Shown here: one piece after another, positions 13,001-39,880 of the stretch
Layout: the number at the start of each line of letters is the position of its first letter
How positions within the stretch are numbered: the first letter of the stretch is position 1
Origin: Rostratula benghalensis
Taxonomy: Eukaryota > Chordata > Aves > Charadriiformes > Rostratulidae
Assembly: GCA_013399305.1 (NCBI GenBank)
Contig: VXAI01000090.1
Span: 1,050,095-1,114,094 of the forward strand
Length of the DNA stretch: 64,000 bases
Direction of reading: 5' to 3'
The notes under the pieces: model-generated
What the model was told of the DNA's origin: nothing
Database searches by the model: none
The model's input: only the letters and a program-made list of their open reading frames with translations
Program-made: the position numbers and the translations under genes

Positions 13001-16000
13001 CTAGAAGACCAGCTCTCCAGAACAGTTAACCCTGGAGCTAATCACAGTAAGCTCTCCTCAAAACACTGATACTTCCTTCCCCCTGCCCAAAGAAAAATTA
13101 GCAAAAATACTTCATTTATTTTTGCTGAAAAACAGCAGGAATAGTCTTCAGGCTAAATCAAAACTGGAAGAGAATTCTGTTTGAAGGAGGAGGTATGCCA
13201 GAAATGCAAGCTACAGGAAAAGATGGCTTATGAACAACACAAAAAAGTTGATAAACTGTGACTGTGGTTCTGTCTGAAGAGTCATTCTTTTTGTTAAGTC
13301 CCTAATCCTGCTTCAGCCAATTCTTCCAACTTTTGAACCTTTTAATGGCAGTTTATTGTGAAGTATCTATTAAAGTTAGATGCTTTACTAGTTGACCTTT
13401 AGTTTTCCTTCTTTTGAAAAACAATAGAAAATCAGAAATTTAAGGGCTACATATCTTAACATGTAGCCCAATCATATTTTTTTTCCTTCACATAGACACA
13501 ATGTCAAGACCTGGATTTAATTTCACATGAAAACAGAAGTTTTTTCCCGTGAGTTTTTAGCTGTTTCTTCTCCAACTCCCAAAGACCCAAACCATCCAGT
13601 TTTTACAAAGCTGTGGGACATCATACAAGCACAGGTAACACCAATGACAGATCTAAATTTGCAACCAAAAGTTAAAAACTAAACACTGCTTTCCAAAAAG
13701 TTTTGTTTACAGAAGTCGTTCAACATTTACATGGCAGTCACCTCTCAAATATCTGTGTCAACCTGCATTAATCTTTTACTAAAGCACAGTATGCAGCTGA
13801 CTCAAATATTTTTATGTAAAAATAATCAAATTAGAACAAATTGGTTGGCTTGCATCTGACTGTGGCCCATTAGGCTCCCTGTAAGTTGTGTGTCCCTAAG
13901 GCAAACAAGTGATTCTCTGGGTGAGCAAGCATGCAATTTATTCTAGAGCTACTATAATAAAATCAAGCAGAGTAGTACTGTTACAGTACAGGGCTCTCTC
14001 CTTCAGGTCCTTCCCATAGAGGTTGTACTTTGCTGCTATGTAGCTGAGGATGGCTCTGGTCTGCACCATCTTCATCCCATCGATCTCCACCATGGGCACT
14101 TGCTGAAACAGCAGGGATCCACCTAAAGCGAAAATCACACATAGTCTGGTAGTCCTTATATTACACTGGAGTTCTTCCATGCAGACAACAAATTACAGTG
14201 GTGCAGACAAACTAAACTGCAGAGCACAATCATTGTGTATTAACAGCCTTGCTTTAAAAAAATGTCGCTGAAGTTGCAGTCGGGACTGCGTACAGCAGCT
14301 TTTATGCTGAAATTGAAATACAGTGGAGACAAATCACACTAAGCATATCAACTGAGTAAAAAGTGTCTAATTCTAAATACATTTGGAAAATTCTGTTCTG
14401 TTATTTAAAACACAGTGGAAGCAATTGTCAGATTCCAAAATTTCTCTCTTATAACCAGTATCCTAAGCTAAGTCAGGACATTCAATGCAGTTTTAGGATA
14501 CTTTATTTCAAGTTACCGAAGTGCAAGGTAGGTTTGTGGGACCAGGTGGGACATGTAGACAGGTGGAGAACCAAACAACCCAGAAGCCTGGGAAACTCTC
14601 CAGGTTGGAGAAGACATTCAATTTTCAATTGCATCTGTATGGGGAAAAAATAATCTGCCCGGGCAGCTGTCCACGGCTTTCAGTTTTACTCCTCTCTCTG
14701 CTGGGTGGAAAGAAAGTCCCACAGAGACTTCAAAACCTTCTCTTCACACATTTGCTCTGAGACAAAGTAAAGTCTGGTCACACTTTTGCTGAGGTTTCAT
14801 GTGGAACTCACCTTGCAGGAGCTTCTCATACTGCTCTCGGGTTTCCAAAAACTCTTCTTCAAACTGACAAAAGAGAATGAGGAAGAAGAGGAAATGAGTG
14901 TTTTTCCACATACCTAGATCAGATACACTTTTTAAGCATCATAAAAAGAAGAGAATATACATCATGGTTCCTTCCATGCCAGATATGGCTCTAAGGGTGA
15001 AACTACCAAGGGCAAAACTTCTTGAACTGTCGTATTTGACAAATACTGCTAAAGGCAACCCTAGCAGAAAATCAGGCAATACAAACTGGAGTAAGAATGG
15101 TTTGCTTGATATTGAACAGGCAATTTAATGTGAGACAGCCAACAATACAGACTAGGTTGTCCTTAAAATGCTTTCCACTATGTGGAAAAAAATCTTTATT
15201 GTTGGATATTTTTATTTGGGAGCTAGACAGGAACAAATTCTTAGAAGGTTAAAAGAAAACTTTTGCAAAATAGTGTAAAAGTATTACACCCAGCAGGAAG
15301 TTTAGTATGGCAGCATGTTTAGGACTTCTGAAGATTAATTTATTCACTAGAGAAACCAAAAGATACAGAATTGCCTAGAGTACTGTGTCCAGCCCTAGAG
15401 CCCTGAGCACAGGAAAGACATGGGCCTGTTAGAGAGGGTCCAGAGAAGGCCACAAAAATGATCAGAGGGCTGGAAGATCTCTCCTGTGAGGACAGGCTGA
15501 GAGATTTGGGGTTGTTCAGCCTGGAGAAGAGAAGGCTCTGGGGAGACCTTATTGCAGCTTTTCAGTACTTAAAGGGGGCCTGTAAGAAAGATGGGAGATG
15601 AAGTTTTTGCAGGGCCTGTTGCAATAGGACAAAGGGTAATGGTTTTAAACTAAAAGAGGGAAGATTTAGACTAGATAGAAGGAATAAATATGTTACAATG
15701 AGGGTGATGAAACACCAGCACAGGTTGCTCAGAGAGGTGGTAGACGTACCATCCCTGGAAACATTCAACATCAGGTTGGGCAGGGCTCTGAGCACCTCAT
15801 TGAACATGTCCCTGTTCATTGCAGGGGGGTTGGACTAGATGACCTTTAAAGGTCCCTTCCAACCCAAAAGGACAACAGGAGCAACTACTGGCCCTTTCTG
15901 TCATCAAACTGAATTACCAGTTTATCACCAAGATACCAGGTAAATTATATCCCATCAAAAAAAAATATTTTTAAGTGGTGTCTTGGTCGATCCAAATATT

Positions 16001-16617
16001 TTTCTTCCTGCTCTGAGATTTCTAACTTCCCTACAAGTGTAGGTCACTTCGCTCACTTCACTCTGTTATGTCTCATCTAAATGATGCAATTAAGACAAAA
16101 TACATTTTGTGCTATAGCTTATTGTGGAGGATGCAGCCAGAGGGGTGAAAGATAAAACAAGAATCTGTGTGTGAGCATCCAACTGAAAACAGAAAAACTA
16201 GAGAAAGCAAAATCATTGCTGTTGTATTTGGCACAGAGGGTGATGGGCCACCACTTGTTATGCCAGGAATACATCTATCATTCAGCTCAACAGCTCTGGG
16301 TCAGTAATTGAATGCTGAATTAGCTTTACATTGTTGCTGCTCAGAAGACATGTAACTTGAACCCATACTTTTCTGTGCCTAAAATAAGAGTGCTTGATTA
16401 CACTGAACAGCCAGTGCCCATTTACTATTGCACCTTCGGACGTCAGTTCTTTTTTGGTTAATAACGTGTGATTTGCCTGAAAGACAAGCTTACCAATGTG
16501 CAGCTTAAAGTTAAAAACACTAAAACAAACCTCGACCCCAGCTGCAGCTAACAACCAACGAACCGACTCCATCTTGCCTCTTCCATCAAAGTAGTAAAGT
16601 TTTGGTTTTCCGGCCAT
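10099..16617 (-). CDS. GSTA: Glutathione S-transferase, alpha class (complete coding region)
   Basis: Cytosolic phase II enzyme that conjugates glutathione to electrophiles such as lipid-peroxidation products. Coding exons on the minus strand are 16617-16531, 14863-14812, 14122-13990, 12225-12084, 10945-10814 and 10242-10099, that is 87, 52, 133, 142, 132 and 144 bp. All junctions are GT-AG and in phase, giving 229 aa, the usual size for avian alpha GSTs. The N-terminal thioredoxin-like domain (residues 4-83) has catalytic Tyr9 in LYYFDGRG, the Gln54-Val55 glutathione contacts and the Gln67-Thr68 pair in QTRAIL. Residue 15, Arg in human alpha GSTs, is Lys. The rest is the all-helical C-terminal domain ending MYYDMKAN. 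The exon sizes are those of mammalian GSTA genes. The position next to 7SK matches human GSTA4, while the protein resembles chicken GSTA2/GSTA3, so the paralog number is left open. Confidence 0.96.
13443..13469. repeat. Short perfect inverted repeat in a GST intron
   Basis: GGGCTACA and TGTAGCCC are separated by about 11 bases, forming a potential 8-bp hairpin. No function can be assigned. Confidence 0.6.
15372..15870 (+). mobile_element. CR1 LINE 3' fragment, sense strand plus
   Basis: It lies in the GST intron between coding exons 2 and 3, antisense to the gene. Blocks of the CR1 ORF2 tail and 3' end are easy to read: CAGCCTGGAGAAGAGAAGGC, GGTTGCTCAGAGAGGTGGTA, then GGACTAGATGACC and the terminal CCTTCCAACCC. 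The copy is 5' truncated and its reading frame is broken. Confidence 0.93.
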
Positions 16618-18299
16618 GACTTCGAACTTCCAGTTACCTAAAATATTTATAAAGGATATAAAATAATGATACAAAAATCTGATATAAGCTGGAATAATGG
16701 TTCACATGACAAAAGATTTAAGTTAACTTCTGGTGAAAAATTTCAATAAATTTTCAGTCTGAAGCGATTTGTTTTACTGCTGCACAGTCAAGTCACGGTA
16801 TTTTATGGTCTTTTAATTCCCCTGAAATTCAGTAAGAGTAAGCATCAAGGTGCTTAACAGTAAAAAAAATAAAGCCACCACTAAGGAAATCCTTAAAACT
16901 TTTAAAAACCTTAAGTTTCGGTTACTCAGCCACCACTGAGAGCCAAGTTTTGATCAAAGGGGAGAAGACACAACAGAGAGGTTTTTCAAATCTGGCTCTC
17001 TTTTTATCAAAGAATGCCAAAGGTTTCTAAACATTAATTCTACATATACTGAGGTGAAGTATGTGAATGTTATTTTCAAAGCCTCTCACTTCTCTTTCTA
17101 CTTAAGCAGGGTAAGTATGTGATCCAGAATCAGTAGAAACGTCAAAAGAATGACCTGTTCTTTCTGTAATAATCCAGAATAAACCACAACGATTCAGACT
17201 GTTGCACTACTTATCCTTCTACTGTTGCATTTCTTTCTATTAATAAACCATGTTCCTAAGCAAAACGTTGTAGACTTCTCAGTTGATCAAATACACCATG
17301 CATGAGCAACATTTAGCTCTTGAACAGCTTCACAAACAAAGCTATTAATTGCTATTTTTTGAATGGATTAGTATCTAGGTCTCAGGAGGAATTGGATTTC
17401 ACAGTAGAGCCATAGAACAAGGCAGCATCAAATTTCACCATACTGGCAGTTCACACGCAGAATTCCATAACAGCAGCTCCTTGCTGTTTTCCCTCTGAAG
17501 GGAGGTTTCTCGTGCCAATCCACAGTTCAAGCAATCCTGGAAAAGAGCCCGTTGGCATGCAAACAACAACCTTCAGCTCACAGTGTGGCCAAAGCTCCTA
17601 TCATAAGCAGAGGGGAAAAACAGACCTCTGAAAGACCTTGAGCACACCTGAGGCAAGCGATCTGCTTCTTAACAATAGAACACAAAATACATCTGAGCAA
17701 GGGAATTCAAATGAGCTCGGTTATTTACCCATCACACTTGCTCAGAGACCTCTGTTTCTTCTTATGGAAGTCACTGGGAACTCAGACATTGCTGAGTAGT
17801 GTCTATCCTGCTAATAAAAACATTAAAGGGAAAGAAAAAAAAGACTAATGAAAAGTATCAGTGTGAACTACATAGAAGAACAGAATGAACCAGGAGTTGC
17901 TTGCAAGACAGCTAAATTCACAGAAGAAAAAGAAAAATCTAAAGGTGATTTTTTAACTTGCCGTTTTAAAAAGGAAAGAATTATTTTTAAAATTAAAAAA
18001 GAAATTTAAAAAAACTAAAGAAACAGAAGAGTCACTTTTCTTCAGTGCACTTTCCCAAGACCAGCTCTCCCTGGCTCCTAGCAGGCCAACTGACATGTCA
18101 CAGGAGATTAGTAAATCACTGCTGCCAAGCTCACAGCAATGAGCAGAGGCAAAGGGAAGGTAAAGGCATGGTGGACACTTGTCTTGCAACTACAGGGGGA
18201 TCCACCAGCTTTGAAGCAAGCTGCAGTGTTCTGGTTCCTAACAGTGAGCCTGCCATGCAATACTGAAAGTCCAACTTGTGAACTGAAATCTGGTAGAAA

Positions 18300-18845
18300 G
18301 AGGGGACACTCTCTGCACTCACTCCAGCACCCAGACATCTGTCTTATGTTGAGGTGCCCAGAACTGGATTCAAGGTGTGGCCTCACCAGAGCTGGGTACA
18401 GGGGGACATTCACCTCCTGACTTCTGCTGGTCACACTGTTTCTTAGACAAGCCAGGACGCCATGGGCTTTCTTGGCCACCTGGGCACACTGCTGGCTCAT
18501 GTTCAGCCGCTTGTCAACTAGAACCTCCAGGTCCTTTTCTGCCAGGCAGCTTTCCAGCCACACTTCCCCAGGCCTGTAGCCATGCATGGGGTTGTTGTGG
18601 CCAAAATGCAGGAACTTGGCCTTGTTGAAGTTCATACTGGTTATATTGGCCCATCGATCCAATCTGTCCCTCTGTAGAGCTTCCCTGCCCTCATGCAGAT
18701 CAACACTCCCACTTAACTTGGTGTCATCTGCACACTTACTGATGGTACACTCTATATCCTTGTCAAAATCATCAATAAAGATGTTAAGTCCAAACACTGA
18801 GCCCTGAGGAACGCCACTTGGGACCGACCACCAGCTGGATTTAAC
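18300..18845 (-). mobile_element. CR1 LINE fragment carrying the end of the reverse transcriptase domain, antisense
   Basis: The minus strand encodes a decayed CR1 ORF2 piece. GVPQGSV appears, then IDDFD and a [12 protein letters not shown] stretch that matches the RT palm motif (usually FADD). A segment reading [20 protein letters not shown] and [13 protein letters not shown] follows. Upstream RT motifs and the endonuclease are absent. Frame breaks and lost residues show it is inactive. It lies between the GST start codon and the CpG-rich stretch, so probably in the GST 5' intron. Confidence 0.9.
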
Positions 18846-18939
18846 GAGGAGCAGTGACACTGACAAACTGGCTTGGAGGCAAAGAGCAGGACAGGGCAAG
18901 CAAACGCCGGTGTACCCACCTTTGTACAGACACTGCTCG

Positions 18940-19360
18940 AGTGCAGGCTGAGCAGGGAGGCCCTGACCAGAGACCCGAGTGGCCAACTGAACCCAGCAGA
19001 GCACCCGCCCCCTCCGCCCCGAAGCCAGCCGAGCCAGAGGACACACCGGGGCGGCGAGGGGAGAAAGCGCAGAAACCCACTTCAGTCAGACAGAGAACAC
19101 CAGCAACAGCGGGCAAAGAAGCAACCGCGGCTTCTCACTAGCGAGGCAGCCGCCCTCCACTCCGCGGGCCACCACCAACCTGTGGCTAGCAGCCAGCCTG
19201 TCAGGAAAGGAGCGGAGCGGAGCGGAGCGGAGCGGAGCCGAGCCGAGCCGAGCCGAGCCGAGCCGAGCCGAGCCCACACCCACCTGCCCCGCCGTCCGCC
19301 AGCAGCAGTCGCCCCCGCGCCAACGCCCCGCCCCCCGACTCAGCGCTAGGAGGCGGTGAC
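18940..19360. promoter_or_regulatory. CpG-rich stretch, probable GST-alpha promoter and 5' noncoding exon
   Basis: Base composition changes abruptly to GC- and CpG-rich for about 420 bp, ending about 250 bp before the 7SK start. The GST start codon sits in an exon with a splice acceptor at its 5' side (TAG at 16640-16638), so at least one noncoding exon must lie upstream. The best donor I see in this stretch is GGCAG followed by GTGGGT, exon end at 19284. In human, GSTA4 starts a few hundred bases from 7SK on the opposite strand, which fits. The exact exon and start site are inference. Confidence 0.5.
19209..19274. repeat. GGAGC/CGAGC pentanucleotide tandem repeat
   Basis: About six GGAGC units pass directly into about eight CGAGC units, all in the same register. 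The switch is a single-base change spread through half of the array. It lies in the CpG-rich stretch next to the candidate GST first exon. It produces artefactual serine/arginine/glycine-rich open frames on both strands. Confidence 0.9.
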
Positions 19361-19392
19361 AGAGAGGGCCATCCACCAGTAGGAAGCATCTA

Positions 19393-19583
19393 TTTTGCAT
19401 AATTCGCAAAGGCTTCTGGGAGAGCATAATGACAGCAAAAAAGCCGTTTTTGATTTGGAGCTCCTTTACTCAGAAACATTTTGTCACTATAAACAGGTGG
19501 TTTCACAATGGTTCCCGTTGAACTTCCCGCCTCAGGGTGTCGCCGTCACGTGAAAGTGGCCAAGATTCAGAGCCTTATATACT
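19393..19583 (+). promoter_or_regulatory. Type 3 RNA polymerase III promoter of the 7SK gene (DSE, PSE, TATA)
   Basis: Upstream of the 7SK start are the elements expected of an external snRNA-type Pol III promoter. An octamer-like TTTTGCAT (19393-19400) and an SPH/Staf-type element, GGCTTCTGGGAG (19411-19422, reverse orientation), make a distal element near -200. A proximal element, TCGCCGTCACGTGAAAGT (19540-19557, -66 to -49), matches 14 of 18 bases of the human U6 PSE as I remember it. TTATATA at 19575-19581 (-31 to -25) is the TATA box that selects Pol III. Spacing is normal for all of them. Confidence 0.85.
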
Positions 19584-19605
19584 GTTTTGGGAAGCCTAGC
19601 ATTTC

Positions 19606-19934
19606 GGATGTGAGGGCGATCTGGCTGCGACATCTGTCACCCCATTGATCGCCAGGGTTGATTCGGCTGATCTGGCTGGCTAGGCGGGTGTCCCCTTCCT
19701 CCCTCACCGCTCCATGTGCGTCCCTCCCGAAGCTGCGCGCTCGGTCGAAGAGGACGACCTTCCCCGATAGAGACGTACCGTTCATCGGTCAAGGGTATAC
19801 GGTAGCTGCGCTCCCCTGCTAGAACCTCCAAACAAGCTCAAGGTCCATTTGTAGGAGAACGTAGGGTAGTCAAGCTTCCAAGACTGCAGACACATCCAAG
19901 TGAGGCACTGCACGGGGCAGTCTGCCATTGTTTT
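19606..19934 (+). ncRNA. RN7SK: 7SK small nuclear RNA
   Basis: The sequence is recognisable from its first bases (GGATGTGAGGGCGATCTGG) to its end over about 329 nt; human 7SK is 331 nt. 7SK is a Pol III transcript that, with HEXIM, LARP7 and MEPCE, sequesters P-TEFb and so restrains transcription elongation. The 5' hairpin keeps both halves of the HEXIM-binding GAUC pairing (GGGCGATCTGG and TTGATCGCC). The 3' hairpin keeps its CTGC/GCAG stem with a changed loop. An internal hairpin also differs from human in loop sequence but can still form ACCG/CGGT. Transcription would stop at TTTT (19931-19934). The full promoter and the position between a GST-alpha gene and CILK1 mark it as the true gene, not a dispersed pseudogene. 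Confidence 0.97.
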
Positions 19935-20052
19935 GTGCCGCTCAGGAAAACCCCTCCTCTCACTTTCTCTACCCCAATCGCTCCTGGAGCTCCTCACCAG
20001 CTACAGCACTTAAAACATTTTTTACTTATTTCATCACCCACACAAGCCCTTC

Positions 20053-20545
20053 ACAGAACTCTCGGCATTGGAAGGGACCTCCAGAGCTCACCTGCTCCAA
20101 CTCACCTTACTCCCAACGCAGGATTGCCCAAAGCTCATCACTCAGGACAGCACCCAGGCAGGGCTTGAAGGTCTTCAGAGAAGGGGACTCCACAACAATC
20201 CAGGGCAGCCTGTTCTAGGGCTCTGGCACCTCCACCATAAAGTTTTTCTTCATATTTGAATGGAACTTCCCATGTTCCAGCTCGTGCCTGTTGCCTTTCA
20301 TCCTGCCACTGGGAACCACTGAAGAGCCTGCCTCTGTCCTCCTTCAACCCACCCTTCAGATACTTGTAGTAGGTATTAATGACGTCTCCCCTCAGCCTTC
20401 TCTTCTCTAGGCTAAGGAGTCCCAGCTCTCTCAGCTTTTCCTCATCAGGGAGATGCTCCAATCCCTCTGTCGTCTTTGTTGCCCTATGCTGGGCTCTCCC
20501 CAGTAGTTCCCTGTCTCTCTTGAGCTGGGGAGCCCAGTCCCTTGA
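20053..20545 (-). mobile_element. CR1 LINE 3' fragment, antisense
   Basis: The minus strand encodes the CR1 ORF2 tail with [37 protein letters not shown] and [18 protein letters not shown], followed by the CR1 3' end. It is 5' truncated. It sits just downstream of 7SK and within or beyond the end of the CILK1 3' UTR. Confidence 0.93.
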
Positions 20546-20635
20546 CCTTGATTCTACACTCAAGTTAGCAAAAGTGCTGGGTTTGCAACTTACCAACTGC
20601 CTTCAGCTTCTGCTGTCTTTTTACACTGAAATGGT

Positions 20636-20735
20636 TATTATGCACTGGAACAGGCTGCCCAGGAAAGTGGTTGGGGGACCATCCCTAGAGGTACTCAAAA
20701 GACACGTTGACATAGTAGTGCTTAGTGATCTAAAT
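20636..20735 (+). mobile_element. Short CR1 fragment, sense strand plus
   Basis: About 100 bases reading HWNRLPRKVVGGPSLEVLK, a segment of the CR1 ORF2 tail. It is in the opposite orientation to the neighbouring CR1, so the two are separate insertions or the result of an inversion. Confidence 0.8.
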
Positions 20736-20764
20736 AAAAAACATCAAGGCCCCAGTCAGACAGT

Positions 20765-23700
20765 ATTTCTTCAAGAGTAACTTTATTCGGGGCAGGAGAT
20801 TTGACACAGGGGGAATGAAAGAAACATAACATTTTTGAACAAAAACACTGAATAAACAACGATGCTTCTCTCTTTAAAGCCTTACTTGCTCTGGTAATTC
20901 CACTCTCTCCTTCCACACAAGTTCAAAAATGTTCTTTTAGTACAGGTTTTTCTCCTCGATTTATGGAACATCCCAATCGCATCAACAGCCTTTTTAAGGT
21001 ACAGAAATACCACGAAAGTGGGTTTTCCAGGATTGGTTTTGTTGTTTTTTTTTTTGTTTTGGCTAACATCATGGCACTTAACCAAGACTTCTATGAGAAT
21101 CCAGATGACAGAGGTGAAAGAGTCCCCCTGTCAGGCTCCTTTATTTCCAACGGTCATTATGACACATAGCACACTGCAGGAAATGTAAACAGGAGAATTC
21201 TAGAAACGTTTTGCATGAAGGCGCTGCTAACTATTAAAGCCCACAGCAGAAGGTCAGGGATGAGAAATGCTCAGATTATGCTGCTTCTCTGGGTTTCAGT
21301 GTAACAAACACCTACACCTCTGGTGTGCCTGTACCGCACAGGGGGGCAGCACAGGAAAATACGCAGCTCAGTCAACTCACTCCTTACTCAAGAACAACTT
21401 CTGCCAAGTTTGGTAGGAAATTTGCTCGAGTAGAAGCTGCAAGACCACTGCCATTCTACTCCTGCTCAGCAAACTTCCTGTCCCACCAAGTTCAACTATC
21501 AGAAGTGAACCCGAGTACTAAGACTATTGGCTTCCCCACCCCCCACCCCCCAAATAAAGATTTCTATTTGGGAAAGGAGGAGAGGTGCCAAAGAAAAGTA
21601 CTACTTTTTCTAATCTTTTTGCTGGACTGACCAAAACCTGAATTCTACACCCAAGAAAAAAAAAAATCATTGTAGGGCTGATAAAGGCTCAGAGGTTACA
21701 GGCCAGGTTCAGATTCCTCCTGTATTATTTGAAACACAGGGAGTGGTTCCCCTCCTTAGTGGAGGGACTCGGGTATCTCCAGAGAGCTCCTCAGCCATCA
21801 GTAAGAGGAATTCCTCTTGAGATGATTCTCACTCCCCACTGGTTTAGGGTCAGCTCTCAACAAAGGCGCTCAGGCTTAGGTGCCTGCAGTTAGGCAGGAT
21901 AATTCCAAGTCTCAGCAGCCTGTTCCTGTGACTTTTTTGTCTCCTGCTTCCACTAATGGGAATGAAGGGTATGGAACAGACAAGTTAAATTGCCTACTTA
22001 GTTCTAAGGATACTTAGGACAGTTTCAAGAGACCAATTATTACAATTGAGACCAATTATTCACTGATAAAATAAATTAAATGATATCTAGACATAAATAC
22101 AGCTATTTATTTCCACCAAGAGAAACGATTATCTTTCCAGTTCTAGCACAAATATACACATTTCCTTTTCCACTTACCCAAAGACACCATCAGTATGTGC
22201 TTTAGAAATCAAATGGCTGCTTTATTTTACTGCTTTGTGTTGGCATTACTGCTTTGGGAGCAGTTAGGTATGGTTTGGAGTTAGCTCTCCTATCCTACAT
22301 CAAACAAATAATGCAGTAGCTGGACATATAACACGTCTTTGGCACGTGTAACTCTTATATGTATGCTTATTTATTTATTTTAATGCTCAGACTCTTCTGC
22401 TCCCTTTTTGTCTTGCACTGTTTCACCGTGGACTGAGTCCTTAAGAGAAGTGACCAGTGCTCCTTTCGCTTCCCCCCTGTAGCACTGAGCCACCTTAGTC
22501 CAGGGTGCCCTTCACCCCACGTCCCACCTCTGTGTCCCCTGCAGCTTCCAGTCTGCAGCCACTGCCTCGTGTGGGTGCTGCAGCAGATCCCACAGAGCAG
22601 ATCTCACCGACACACTAACGGTTCAGCTCCTTTGAAACAACCAGATGCTGAAAACCATGCCTGCTCTCATCCCTTTGGACTGGATTTAAGCCTTGTAAAT
22701 ACAGGATTTGCCCAATCTGTTCATAAAATGAGCTCAGATGGGCTTCCCAAAAGGTGAGTGGTTCTGTACTCGTCAGCTTGGGTGGTGCTGTTCGAAACAC
22801 AGCTACAACAGATGCTCTCCCACTGTACTGCACTGTTTTATCTCCCTCCTGTGGAAGGAGGTGCAGGAACACCAAAATGCCAGCTGTGATCTAACTGAAG
22901 CTTTTGCTGATGGCTGGACTCTGATGCTCCTTTCCGGTGCAGAATTAAACCAGACTAAAGGGCTATTTTCTTTTTTCTCTTATAAAGCCAGTTAAACTGC
23001 TCCTCAAATAGCTGCACTGCTTTCTGTGAAATCAACCACAATTTTACCACCTTTTTTTCAGCAGGACCAGGCAAGGTCCTTTGCTTCCCAGTAGGGTCTA
23101 GGGGCCTAATTACAGAAGCTGACATATTCTTTATAATGTAAGGAAAGATGTGCTGAAGTGAAGAAGAACTGAAGTAAGCTTAAACTACTAATTTCCTCTG
23201 GATTTTTCTTTTTTCCTAACAGTTGTGAAAATTAAGTCAGCTGCAGAAATCCTGTTTCCTTAAATTCTGCTGCTGGCCTATCACTAATACTTTGCTACTC
23301 TGAAACCAGCTTTAGAATTGTTAACGCCGTCTTAAATGTCTCTTCAGCTCTTACAGTCCCAGGAACAACAAAAAAGGAAGCAGTGGAATCTGGCTTTTCT
23401 CCTTAGAAGTCATTAGTCAATTTAAATCGATTTAACAGAGGTAGCTCCACATTCTATTTCATAGAGAACAATGCCAAGAAGCGAATTTGAAGCTGGACAG
23501 AAGAGCAGAAAGCAGATGTCAGAAAACAGATTGACAGAAGCATATTTGCCCCTCACCAAACAAGAAGATTACCCAAATTTGGCAAAAGCGAAAGAATGGA
23601 GCTGGAAAACTGGACAACAAAAACATTGTAAAGGCAAAAATAAATTAAAAAAAAAAAAAAAAGACTGATCACACACTGACCTTAAGCAGTCTCTCAGTGA

Positions 23701-24246
23701 CTGCAAAGGAAAGTTTAGACTGTTGGTCACTGAGTCCTTTGATGACAGTGCAAAGCAAATGAGTACAGAACAGAAGCACAGCATCACTGAAATTATACAG
23801 CCTCATTTAGCACATAAACTTCCAAAAATGTCTAATGAATGCCCCTTCCTCGGTACTTCTCTTCCACTGTAATATTGCACCGCTTTGCTTTTCTTACCCA
23901 CTTTTATAAAAAATTGAATCTAATAAAGGTAAAAGTTAAAATTTTAAAAAAAGTGTTATAAAAATTTGTCATATAAAAATGCCAAACCCCCTAAGCCACA
24001 TATACAAAATGTATCAGATTTATGAAAATAACTGGACCCAATTATATAACAAAACGATTTTATACAAAAAGGTACAAGATTGCATTCAAATTATTACAAG
24101 TGAAAAAAAACCCAAAACCCAACACCTTCAAGATGTCTCACTCATAAAAGATCTGTTTCTTTTAAAATTTACAGGCGTACAAAACACTATCAAGTTGTCT
24201 GGTGTCAGCCACTGTTTCGTGGGAAACAGGCAGTGATTCCCAGACA
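20765..24246 (-). other. Probable CILK1 3' UTR
   Basis: No coding exon or RNA gene is seen between the CILK1 stop codon and the repeats beside 7SK. Two poly(A) signals on the minus strand could end the transcript. AATAAA near 22223-22218 has GT-rich sequence about 40 bases further on. AATAAA at 20784-20779 would give a 3.5-kb UTR. Which one is used cannot be told from sequence. The region also has a poly(A) tract at about 23646-23661. Confidence 0.5.
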
Positions 24247-39866
<15,620 letters not shown>

Positions 39867-39880
39867 GATGGATACTTTAG

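Noticed and set aside
18108..19046. Minus-strand frame of 312 codons
   Set aside because: Only the middle part is protein-like, and that is a decayed CR1 reverse transcriptase piece. The ends are chance extensions into the CpG-rich stretch and unique sequence.
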